The position numbers and the translations under genes were made by a program. The notes below the pieces were generated by a model. The model ran no database searches. It was given only the letters and a program-made list of their open reading frames with translations, and was not told the DNA's origin. Positions 1 through 7,150 of a stretch of 64,000 nt of DNA are shown here, in pieces. This stretch comes from Deltaproteobacteria bacterium (GTDB lineage Bacteria; Desulfobacterota; Syntrophia; Syntrophales; JACQWR01): positions 1-64,000 of the forward strand of contig JACQWR010000011.1 of the NCBI GenBank assembly GCA_016209105.1, read 5' to 3'. Every line of letters starts with the position of its first letter. The first letter of the stretch is position 1.

Positions 1-46
1 ACGATGGGATGAGATAGTAAAGGATTTTTTCCTGATCTCATAAAAG

Positions 47-155
47 GTGAGGCTCCCCGCCCTTGAGGGCGGGGCTTCCTGGGAAGGAATTTTAATTTTC
101 ATTGCGCCCCTTCACCCCGCCCATAAGGCAGGACTTGCAGGCGCGCCTCCGGTCA
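47..155 (+). repeat. Palindromic repeat family PR1, copy 1
   Basis: About 109 bp made of two GC-rich hairpins joined by an AT-rich spacer. The first hairpin has CCCCGCC and GGCGGGG arms around bases 56-75. The second is a CCCCGCC stem with an imperfect partner around 114-132. The unit opens with GTGA and ends with CCTCCGGTCA. Four related copies lie at 6371, 27737, 31622 and 49644, all in the same orientation. It fills the space just upstream of the first gene. Confidence 0.8.
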
Positions 156-169
156 CGAGAGAGTAAAAA

Positions 170-1012
170 ATGGTTTCCAAGAGCGCAAAAAATAAAAGTT
201 ATCCCCTGATACCCGAGGAAGAGCAAAAGTGTGTCTGGATGACAACCGGATTAATATCCTACAAATTGTGCGATCGAAACTATCAGTGTGAATTTTGTCC
301 TTTCGACCAAGCAATAAAAAATGCGGAAATGGGAGAAGGGGATTTTCAGGAATCGGAAGACGATTGGACGGAGGAATCGCTCAAAAGCGATCCCTCCGTC
401 CGGATCAATGGATCTATCTTCTATCACCCCGATCATTGCTGGGTGAAAGTAGAAAATCCCGAAAAAGTGAAGGTAGGCATAGATGATCTCTTAACCCCGC
501 TCATTACGAATATTAAGGTAGTTATCCTGCCCCGGGTAGGGAGCTTTACCCGCCAGGGGGAATGCTACGCCCATATTATCCAGGAAGATTATATCTTGCC
601 CGTTATTTCTCCCCTCTCCGGAACGATTCAGACAGTAAATCCTCGCCTGAAAAAGGAGCCAAAGCTAATAACCAATGATCCGAGAGGAGATGGCTGGTTG
701 ATAGTGATAAAACCGGAAAATCTTGAAAGCGATCTCAAGCATCTTCTTTTTGGAAGGAAAGCGCTCTTATGGTATCAGCGGGAGGAAAAAGAAATAATCG
801 CTCGGACCGACTTGCTGCTGAAACGCAATCCGCAAGCAGTGGGTCCCACCATGCAGGATGGGGGGGTCCGGATTAGCCGCTTGCAAGATGTGCTCAATAT
901 GGTCAATTCTAAGCAGCGGTCTCAAATTTTAGATTTCTCTATCACGAGAGCCAAAAATTCTAAGAGATTGTCGTCTAAACCAACCGGCAAATCTTCTTAC
1001 TCTGGGGAATAG
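170..1012 (+). CDS. GcvH-like protein with N-terminal cysteine motif, no lipoyl lysine
   Basis: 280 residues. The central part (about 85-190) resembles the lipoyl-carrier fold of glycine cleavage H protein, ending in the typical SPLSG turn near residues 148-152. The residue that aligns with the lipoylated lysine of GcvH appears to be an aspartate in QEDYILPVIS, so ordinary lipoylation is unlikely. Residues 21-46 hold a CVWM...YKLC...CEFCPFD block with four cysteines (21, 34, 40, 43), which could bind metal or sense redox state. A GAGAG-type ribosome site precedes the ATG. The gene converges on the kinase/regulator operon. H-like proteins of this shape often sit beside sigma-54 two-component genes in deltaproteobacteria; their function is not known to me. 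Confidence 0.75.
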   Translation: MVSKSAKNKSYPLIPEEEQKCVWMTTGLISYKLCDRNYQCEFCPFDQAIKNAEMGEGDFQESEDDWTEESLKSDPSVRINGSIFYHPDHCWVKVENPEKVKVGIDDLLTPLITNIKVVILPRVGSFTRQGECYAHIIQEDYILPVISPLSGTIQTVNPRLKKEPKLITNDPRGDGWLIVIKPENLESDLKHLLFGRKALLWYQREEKEIIARTDLLLKRNPQAVGPTMQDGGVRISRLQDVLNMVNSKQRSQILDFSITRAKNSKRLSSKPTGKSSYSGE

Positions 1013-1025
1013 GGCCCGTTCAAAT

Positions 1026-1607
1026 TTACTGTTTTTTACCCCACCAGGGAAACTGGAACCCCTTGTTCGCGGAGCGGCTCTTTTCTATCTTTATACTCTT
1101 CTGACACAGGGGACAGAGTTCGGCTGATTTTTGGTCAATATTCTCCACATAGGTAGAGGAGTTCATTACGCATTTTGGCTGCAAACAGTGGACCAGCCCA
1201 AAGGTGTGTCCCAGCTCATGCACTGCCTCTTTTAACAGGCGATCGGTCGTTACCTCTCTATTTTCAGGCAGACCATAGAACCGGTTATGAAGGCGCTGGG
1301 TAGAAACCACTGCCCCGATTCCCTTTAGCTGGGCCTCGCCGAACACAAAAGTAAGAATAGGAATAAAAAGGTCTACATCAAGAACTCCCAGTATTTTTTC
1401 CGCATCCGGCGGGGGACTCGTGATCAGTTGCCGGAGGATAAGGGAAGAGTTGTATTGAACCCTGTTCTGATCGAATGTATCCTGTAAATTGATTTTAATC
1501 TCTCTGCGAATGGTTTTCAGATGAAAAGTATTAAAGATAAACTTCTCCAGTGTTTCAAGATAAGAATGATCCTCCAGTTCGATGGGCACAATGTAAATAT
1601 CCGACAT
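1026..1607 (-). CDS. amzA: Archaemetzincin-family zinc metallopeptidase
   Basis: About 193 residues. The signature HELGHTFGLVHC (from about residue 130) is the HExxHxxGxxH zinc site of metzincins. It is followed by CxxxxCxM (the Met-turn) and a later CPLC pair, which together are diagnostic of archaemetzincins with their second, structural zinc site. No signal peptide is visible, so the enzyme is probably cytoplasmic. Its substrate is unknown. The ATG at 1607 overlaps the stop of the upstream regulator gene as TGATG; a GTG one codon earlier is also possible. There is no independent ribosome site, so translation is probably coupled to the regulator. Confidence 0.88.
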   Translation of the reverse strand: MSDIYIVPIELEDHSYLETLEKFIFNTFHLKTIRREIKINLQDTFDQNRVQYNSSLILRQLITSPPPDAEKILGVLDVDLFIPILTFVFGEAQLKGIGAVVSTQRLHNRFYGLPENREVTTDRLLKEAVHELGHTFGLVHCLQPKCVMNSSTYVENIDQKSAELCPLCQKSIKIEKSRSANKGFQFPWWGKKQ

Positions 1608-2974
1608 CACGAGTAATGTTTATTAAGGTCATCTTTTCTCAGATGATATTTTTCAATCTTATTGTAAAGGGTAAGGCGACTGATCTTCAATATCTCAGCC
1701 GCCTGAGCGATATTTCCTTTCGTTTGATTTAATATTTTCAAGATTTGTTCTTTCTCCACTTCTTCCAGAGATTCTCCGCCGGAAGGCCTCGGTGGAGATG
1801 GAAAGGGGAAAGAGAGATCATCCACTTGAATCTGATTTCCTTTTGCTACTACCAACGCCCTTTCAACGACATTTCTCACCTCCCGAATATTCCCCGGCCA
1901 ATCATATTCGGTAAACATCTCCATGGCCTGCGGGGAAAAAGAGGTTACTTTTTTATTCATTGACTCAGCATATTTACTCAAAAAATACTTAGCAATCAAC
2001 GGAATATCCGTTCTCCTTTCCCGGAGGGGAGGCAACACGATGGAAAATACATTCAACCGATAATAGAGATCTTCTCGGAAACTTTCCTCCTTTATCGCTT
2101 TTTCCAGGTCTTTGTTGGTAGCAGAGATAACTCGAAAATCCACATCAATGGTCTTATCGCCTCCCAGCCTGGTAAATTTTTTGGTTTCGATGACCCGGAG
2201 AAGATCCATTTGCATCTTTTCACTGATATTTCCTATCTCGTCTAAAAAGAGAGTCCCTTTGTCGGCCATCTCCAGCTTGCCCTTTCTCCGGTACATGGCT
2301 CCGGTAAAGGAGCCTTTTTCGTGACCAAAGAGTTCACTTTCGAGCAGACCTTCCGGGTAAGCTCCGCAGTTGATGGTTATAATGGGGAAATATCTGCGTG
2401 CACTTCGGCTGTGGATTGCCCGTGCAATAAGCTCTTTCCCGGTTCCGCTTTCCCCCAGGATCATAACGGTTGAGTCCGTTTTGGCTACGGTATTAACCGT
2501 CTCCATCACTTTCTTTATGGCAGGACTCTCTCCCACCACCTCATCGGGAAGCATAAGCTCTTCAATCTGTTGGCGCAGCTGAATATTCTCCGTAACAAGC
2601 TTTCTTTTTTCTATGGCATTCCTGATCAGTCTGCTCAAGTCATCGGGATCGATCGGTTTGGTAACGTAGTCAAAGGCCCCATCCTTCAAGGCCTTGATGG
2701 CGGTATCCACAGAGGCATAAGCAGTAATGATTATGGTGACAATATTCCTGTCAATCTCCTTAATGCGATGCTGGAGTTCTATCCCATCCATTCCGGGCAT
2801 TTTTATGTCCAACAGGATAATGTCCCATGGATTTTCTTGAAGTTTTTTTAAGGCGCTGATTGCATCATCGGCGGTACCTACCCGATAACCATCGGCCATA
2901 AACCATTGATAAAGAGAATCCCTTACCGAGGCTTCATCGTCAACAATAAGTATTCCGATCTCTTCCGGTTTCAC
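1607..2974 (-). CDS. Sigma-54-dependent response regulator (NtrC/AtoC type)
   Basis: 455 residues with the three classical parts. The N-terminal receiver has phospho-acceptor Asp56, acidic Asp12/Asp13, Thr84 and Lys106. The central AAA+ domain has a Walker A GESGTGKE at 174-181 and a GSFTGA loop that contacts sigma-54. A Fis-type helix-turn-helix lies in the last 45 residues. It should activate sigma-54 promoters when phosphorylated by the kinase encoded just upstream. The start is GTG, with GGAG eight bases upstream. Its targets cannot be read from the window. Confidence 0.95.
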   Translation of the reverse strand: MKPEEIGILIVDDEASVRDSLYQWFMADGYRVGTADDAISALKKLQENPWDIILLDIKMPGMDGIELQHRIKEIDRNIVTIIITAYASVDTAIKALKDGAFDYVTKPIDPDDLSRLIRNAIEKRKLVTENIQLRQQIEELMLPDEVVGESPAIKKVMETVNTVAKTDSTVMILGESGTGKELIARAIHSRSARRYFPIITINCGAYPEGLLESELFGHEKGSFTGAMYRRKGKLEMADKGTLFLDEIGNISEKMQMDLLRVIETKKFTRLGGDKTIDVDFRVISATNKDLEKAIKEESFREDLYYRLNVFSIVLPPLRERRTDIPLIAKYFLSKYAESMNKKVTSFSPQAMEMFTEYDWPGNIREVRNVVERALVVAKGNQIQVDDLSFPFPSPPRPSGGESLEEVEKEQILKILNQTKGNIAQAAEILKISRLTLYNKIEKYHLRKDDLNKHYS

Positions 2975-3032
2975 AGGTTATCTCCTTTCACTTGAAAACA
3001 AACATCTAACGCATTGTTTGCACAGTAGAAGA

Positions 3033-3060
3033 CCCCCTTCCCTCCTTTTCGTAAAGGGGG
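3033..3060. other. Hairpin between kinase and regulator genes
   Basis: CCCCCTT and AAGGGGG arms form a stem in the 101-base gap between the kinase and the regulator. There is no clean T-tract, so it may be an mRNA processing or stability element rather than a terminator. Confidence 0.4.
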
Positions 3061-3075
3061 ATGGGAAACTTCGAA

Positions 3076-4737
3076 TCAGGTTTCATAGGTTGGTTTGCCT
3101 TGATTTCCCCTTTTTGATGATACCCGGGGAAAGACAATGGTAAAAGTTGTTCCCTGGTCTACTTTAGATACTACGTCAATAACGCCGGCATGTTGTTCCA
3201 CAATTCGGTAAACAACGGATAAACCAAGCCCCGTGCTTTTCACTTTAGTGGAGATAAAAGGTTCAAATATATGGGGAAGAACATCGTCGGGGATCCCTTT
3301 GCCATTGTCCGTCACCATAATCCGAATCCGGTCTTTCTCCGTCCGGCAGTCGGTCTTAATGGTTATGGTTCCACCGGGAAAAGTCGCCTCGATAGAATTA
3401 ACGATCAAAGCAACTAAAACCTGCTGGATTCCGCCGGCATCGCACTCTATGACGTCATTTTCCTCGTCCAGTTCCTTGACCAATGTCAGCTCTTTCATCT
3501 TAACACTGTGGGCAATGACTTTAATGCTGTTATCAATGATGCTGTTCAGATGTTCTTCTCTAAAGTCCCCAGAGGTCTTTCTTGAAAAGAGCAACAAATT
3601 TTTGACAATATTGCCGCACCTTTTTGTTTCATTGCTGATGAAGGTGAGATTTTGTCTGACCGATTCTAAAGTCTCGGGACCGATATTTTCCTGGCTCAGA
3701 TATTTGGATGAAACCTTGGCATAGGAGAGAATCCCCGAAAGGGGATTGTTGATTTCATGGGCCACCATTGCCGAAAGCTCTCCCTTGGAGGCCATCTTTG
3801 CCGCCCGTATCAGTTGGGACTGAGCTTTTTCAAGTTCCTCAGTTTTCTCCTTCACCCTGTTCTCCAACTGAGAAGACCAGTTTTGGATGGCTTCGTTCGC
3901 CTCTTTCAGTTGATGGGTCATTGTGTTGAAAGAATTAGCCAAGTTTCCCAGCTCATCCCGGGAATTTATTGCAACCTTATGGTCAAGGTTGAGATTAGCC
4001 ACTTCTTTGGTGGCAACGTTGAGCTTTGTTATGGGATTATGAATTATTTTCCGGATGAAGCCCCCCTTCACCAAAGCAGTTATAAGGATCAGAATGACGG
4101 AATAGATAATCATCTTGTTTCTGGCTTTGGTAATAGTTTTGTCTCCCTTCTCCAGAGAAAGTTTAACATCCAGAATTCCCAGCAATTTTTCCTTGGAAGA
4201 ATGGGCGTGACAGGGGGCATTATAACACTCCGGGTCATTCTCGATCGGGTTAATGAGACCCAAAATGCGGTATCCTTTGGGGGATTCCAATGTCCGGGTG
4301 CGGTCTTTGGTGGGGATAATCCCTTTTGCCGGCTCTTCCGCGTGACAAACATAACACTGTTCCGCCTTTTTATCTGCAATTTGACCCAGTTCTTCAGGTC
4401 TGTCAGAAAAGGTGATTTCTCCTATTTTGTTATAAATCCGTATCCCCTCAAATCCCTTTTCTTTTCCGATGCTCCGAATGGTGTTGGTTAAATCCTCCCG
4501 GCGATTTTTCAGCATACTGTGATATGTAGCGCGTTTGATAATGTTGCTTACCTGGACTGCATTGCTGACGATATCTTCCCGGAAGAGGGTGGTAAAGAAG
4601 TAGATGTTCACATAGGTAACAATTCCAAAAGAAATCAAGAGTAAAACAATCAGCAAAAGAAAGAACTTCACGCCGAGAGAATTGGTGACACCGACAACCT
4701 TATTAAATATCTTAGGATATCTCATAATTGGTTTCAT
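3076..4737 (-). CDS. Membrane sensor histidine kinase with CxxCH motifs in the periplasmic sensor
   Basis: 553 residues from the ATG at 4737; a TTG at 4770 would add 11 residues. One membrane helix at about 24-48, a periplasmic region at 50-207, and a second helix at 208-226 are followed by a HAMP linker, a coiled coil, a HisKA domain (His326 in MVAHEINNPLSG) and an HATPase. The periplasmic part carries CYVCH (128-132), a canonical heme-c motif, and a second CYNAPCH (171-177) with four residues between the cysteines. This suggests a heme-based redox or gas sensor, as reported for some Geobacter kinases. It is the likely partner of the sigma-54 regulator downstream. Confidence 0.92.
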   Translation of the reverse strand: MKPIMRYPKIFNKVVGVTNSLGVKFFLLLIVLLLISFGIVTYVNIYFFTTLFREDIVSNAVQVSNIIKRATYHSMLKNRREDLTNTIRSIGKEKGFEGIRIYNKIGEITFSDRPEELGQIADKKAEQCYVCHAEEPAKGIIPTKDRTRTLESPKGYRILGLINPIENDPECYNAPCHAHSSKEKLLGILDVKLSLEKGDKTITKARNKMIIYSVILILITALVKGGFIRKIIHNPITKLNVATKEVANLNLDHKVAINSRDELGNLANSFNTMTHQLKEANEAIQNWSSQLENRVKEKTEELEKAQSQLIRAAKMASKGELSAMVAHEINNPLSGILSYAKVSSKYLSQENIGPETLESVRQNLTFISNETKRCGNIVKNLLLFSRKTSGDFREEHLNSIIDNSIKVIAHSVKMKELTLVKELDEENDVIECDAGGIQQVLVALIVNSIEATFPGGTITIKTDCRTEKDRIRIMVTDNGKGIPDDVLPHIFEPFISTKVKSTGLGLSVVYRIVEQHAGVIDVVSKVDQGTTFTIVFPRVSSKRGNQGKPTYET

Positions 4738-4846
4738 TTTATCATCCCATGCAGGGCTACTGCAACACAATTCTTAACCCCGTATAGAAACCTTGATCGA
4801 AACTTGATTTAGTGATAAACATAACGGTCTTTACAGGCCGTAATAG

Positions 4847-4897
4847 TTGAATCCGGCAGTGAGCGCGTTTCCCGCGGCTTGCTGCGGGGACCTTCAA
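4847..4897 (-). repeat. Palindromic repeat family PR2, partial copy
   Basis: Bounded by TTGAATCCGG and CTTCAA, with an internal CCCGC...GCGGG hairpin. It matches the right half of the full PR2 unit at 34469 read on the opposite strand. It occupies the divergent gap between the kinase gene and ilvE. Confidence 0.65.
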
Positions 4898-4965
4898 TGT
4901 TCCACACAGCTCTGTGAAAGCCAAATACGTACCATCGAGCAATGATAAGGGAGATTAAAATAACT

Positions 4966-6042
4966 ATGAAAATTAAGATTGTGCAGGCGGTACCGGAAAA
5001 AAGAAAAGTCAAGCCTGCCGATGAATTAAAACTGGGGTTCGGAAAAATATTTACCGATCATTTCTTTACCATGAAGTATCATGCCGACAGGGGCTGGCAT
5101 GATGCCATGATAGAACCTTACCGGCCCCTGGCAATCGCTCCGACCGCCATGTGTCTCCATTATGCCCAGGAAATATTTGAAGGAATGAAGGCCTACCGTG
5201 GGAAGAACGGCGCCATTTATCTTTTCCGTCCCCGGGAAAATAGCAGACGGTTTAATATGTCCGCCGAACGGCTTTGCATGCCTGCCGTGGATGAAACCGT
5301 CTTCATGGAAGCCCTGACAAAACTGATTATCATGGAAAAAGACTGGGTGCCCCGCGGAGAGGGAACCTCCCTGTATATTCGCCCGGCAATGATTGCAACT
5401 GAAGCCGCCCTGGGCGTGCATCCCTCCGGCGAATACCTGTTTTTCATCGTTACCGGACCGGTAGGTGCTTATTATTCCGAAGGGTTTAGTCCGACCAAAA
5501 TATTTGTAAGCGAAGATTATGTTCGCTCCGCACGAGGAGGCACGGGAGCTTGTAAGGCGGCAGGAAATTATGCCGCCAGTCTCTATGCCACGAAAATAGC
5601 GGTGGGAATGGGATATACCCAGGTGCTGTGGCTCGATGCCGTGGAAAGAAAATACGTGGAGGAAGTCGGGACAAGCAATATCTTTTTTGTTCTCGGTAAC
5701 GAACTGATCACTCCCCCGCTTTCCGGTACGATTCTCCCCGGCATAACCCGCGACTCGGTAATCCGGCTTGCCAAACACTGGGGAATTCCCGTGTCCGAAA
5801 GACCCCTCTCCATGGACGAAATCTTGGAGGCAGACGCAAGAGGTATGCTGAAAGAAGCCTTTGCCTCCGGTACAGCGGCGATCGTTTCCCCCATCGGGCA
5901 GATCTATTACCGTGGCCGGGAACATGTAATCAACGACGGCAGAACGGGCCCCCTGACAGAAAAACTCTACAAGGAAATACTTCAGATCCAGTACGGGGAA
6001 AAGGAAGATCCCTTCGGTTGGAGGGTCAAAATATCGGACTAA
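4966..6042 (+). CDS. ilvE: Branched-chain amino acid aminotransferase
   Basis: 358 residues from the ATG at 4966, preceded by AGGGAG; an ATG at 4942 would add eight residues but lacks a site. It is a fold-type IV PLP enzyme that performs the last transamination of Leu, Ile and Val synthesis using glutamate. Visible family blocks include the EIFEGMKAY segment and the PLP lysine at about residue 197 in TGACKAAGNYAAS. EEVGTSNIFF and the phosphate-binding GTILPGITR follow. The length fits the longer (about 350-residue) IlvE class. It stands alone, apart from the citramalate synthase gene at 44.3 kb, though both serve isoleucine synthesis. Confidence 0.95.
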   Translation: MKIKIVQAVPEKRKVKPADELKLGFGKIFTDHFFTMKYHADRGWHDAMIEPYRPLAIAPTAMCLHYAQEIFEGMKAYRGKNGAIYLFRPRENSRRFNMSAERLCMPAVDETVFMEALTKLIIMEKDWVPRGEGTSLYIRPAMIATEAALGVHPSGEYLFFIVTGPVGAYYSEGFSPTKIFVSEDYVRSARGGTGACKAAGNYAASLYATKIAVGMGYTQVLWLDAVERKYVEEVGTSNIFFVLGNELITPPLSGTILPGITRDSVIRLAKHWGIPVSERPLSMDEILEADARGMLKEAFASGTAAIVSPIGQIYYRGREHVINDGRTGPLTEKLYKEILQIQYGEKEDPFGWRVKISD

Positions 6043-6091
6043 TACCCTCCTCACAAAGGGATACTCCACTTGATACAGGCACTTGGGAATA

Positions 6092-6230
6092 CCATCCACA
6101 GACATGTGGAAAAATCTGTTGATAACACTGTTGATAACAAGCGTAACCCTTCAATTGACAGCATTTTATACCTGATTGCATAAAGTTTAGGCAGATAATA
6201 TACATAATAATTACGCGGTGTTAGATAAGC
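6092..6230. other. Cluster of DnaA-box-like 9-mers next to an AT-rich stretch
   Basis: TGTGGAAAA (6105), TGTTGATAA (6117) and TGTTGATAA (6129) each differ by one base from the DnaA box TGTGGATAA and are spaced exactly 12 bp apart. A divergent CCATCCACA lies at 6092 in the opposite orientation. An AT-rich tract follows at about 6150-6220. The arrangement resembles part of a replication origin or a DnaA-titration site. No dnaA, dnaN, rpmH or gidA gene is nearby, so origin function is unproven. Confidence 0.45.
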
Positions 6231-6293
6231 AGCCATTGATTTCTACCACTTGCCCATGCTTCTTTAAGCCGCTATAAACTGCTTGAAAAAAAT

Positions 6294-7127
6294 GTGCCAT
6301 TTAAGATTGCATTTATTATGAAAATGAATGAAAAAAAATCATGCGCCGCCGGTGCCTGCCGAACGGTAAACTTGAAGCGCCCTGCTCATAGGGCAGGGCC
6401 TCCCCACAAGAAAATAACGACTTATATTGCACCCCTTGCCCCTCCGGCAAAGCGGGGCCGACAGCATCCGCTTTCGGTCATCATCACGACGATTTTCATG
6501 ATCCTCTTTTCGGCCCCCGCCTATCCCGCGGAGGTCTTACCACTGAAAACGCTGATTGCGAAGATACAGGAAACGTATGAAAAAACAAAAGACCTGAAGG
6601 CTTCATTCCTTCAGGAAGTGACCATGAAATCAATGAACAGGACCGAAAAGGAGGAAGGGGTTTTCTATTTCAAGAAACCACAGAAAATGGTATGGGACTA
6701 TCTAAAACCGAAGAAAAAAAAACTAGTGATCAATCCCCATAATACGTGGTTTCACCTGCCTGATGATCGAGTCGTTTATCTGCAGGATACGGAAAGCGTC
6801 TTGAAATCAAAACTGACCATCAAATTTCTTTCCGGTCTCGGGAACCTCCAGGAGGACTTTCAGGCCAGCTTTCCTCAATCCGATCCCCTCAATGAAGAGG
6901 GCAATTATCTCCTCCGTCTGGTACCGAGGGGCGCCGATATCGGCATGGAAAATCTTTCCCTCTGCATCGATAAGGACAGTTTCCAGGTCGTACAGTTCGG
7001 TTTTTCCGATACCTACGGGAACACATCGCGCATCCGTTTCCGTAACGTAATGATCAACGGCGGATTGCCCGACACTCTGTTCAACTTCAAAACACCACCC
7101 GGCACGGAGGTTTTTCACATGCCCTGA
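6294..7127 (+). CDS. lolA: Outer-membrane lipoprotein carrier protein LolA
   Basis: 277 residues if read from the GTG at 6294; an in-frame ATG is at 6318. The mature part (from about residue 80) matches LolA, the periplasmic chaperone that ferries lipoproteins from the LolCDE transporter to the outer membrane. Family blocks include the LKASFLQ segment near 97, FYFKKPQKMVWDY and the INPHNTWFHLPDD region. A hydrophobic core VIITTIFMILFSA at about 62-74 and a YPA-E cleavage site form a signal peptide. Residues 26-62, just before that core, are encoded by a copy of repeat PR1, giving an abnormally long N-region. There is no better start codon after the repeat: the ATG at 6498 would leave too little signal peptide. 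Confidence 0.88.
   Translation: MPFKIAFIMKMNEKKSCAAGACRTVNLKRPAHRAGPPHKKITTYIAPLAPPAKRGRQHPLSVIITTIFMILFSAPAYPAEVLPLKTLIAKIQETYEKTKDLKASFLQEVTMKSMNRTEKEEGVFYFKKPQKMVWDYLKPKKKKLVINPHNTWFHLPDDRVVYLQDTESVLKSKLTIKFLSGLGNLQEDFQASFPQSDPLNEEGNYLLRLVPRGADIGMENLSLCIDKDSFQVVQFGFSDTYGNTSRIRFRNVMINGGLPDTLFNFKTPPGTEVFHMP
6371..6480 (+). repeat. Palindromic repeat family PR1, diverged copy inside the lolA 5' region
   Basis: GCCCTGCTC...GGGCAGGGC replaces the usual first hairpin. An AT-rich spacer, ATTGCACCCCTTGCCCC, a second hairpin and a terminal CGGTCA follow in the same order and spacing as the other copies. It keeps the reading frame open through lolA residues 26-62. Confidence 0.65.
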
Positions 7128-7150
7128 CAAGCGCATAAGGAGGTGCAACA

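Noticed and set aside
5026-6105. A 359-codon open frame antisense to ilvE
   Set aside because: Its translation is rich in Gly, His and Cys without any family motif, and it lies wholly opposite a clear aminotransferase gene. It is a codon-bias shadow.
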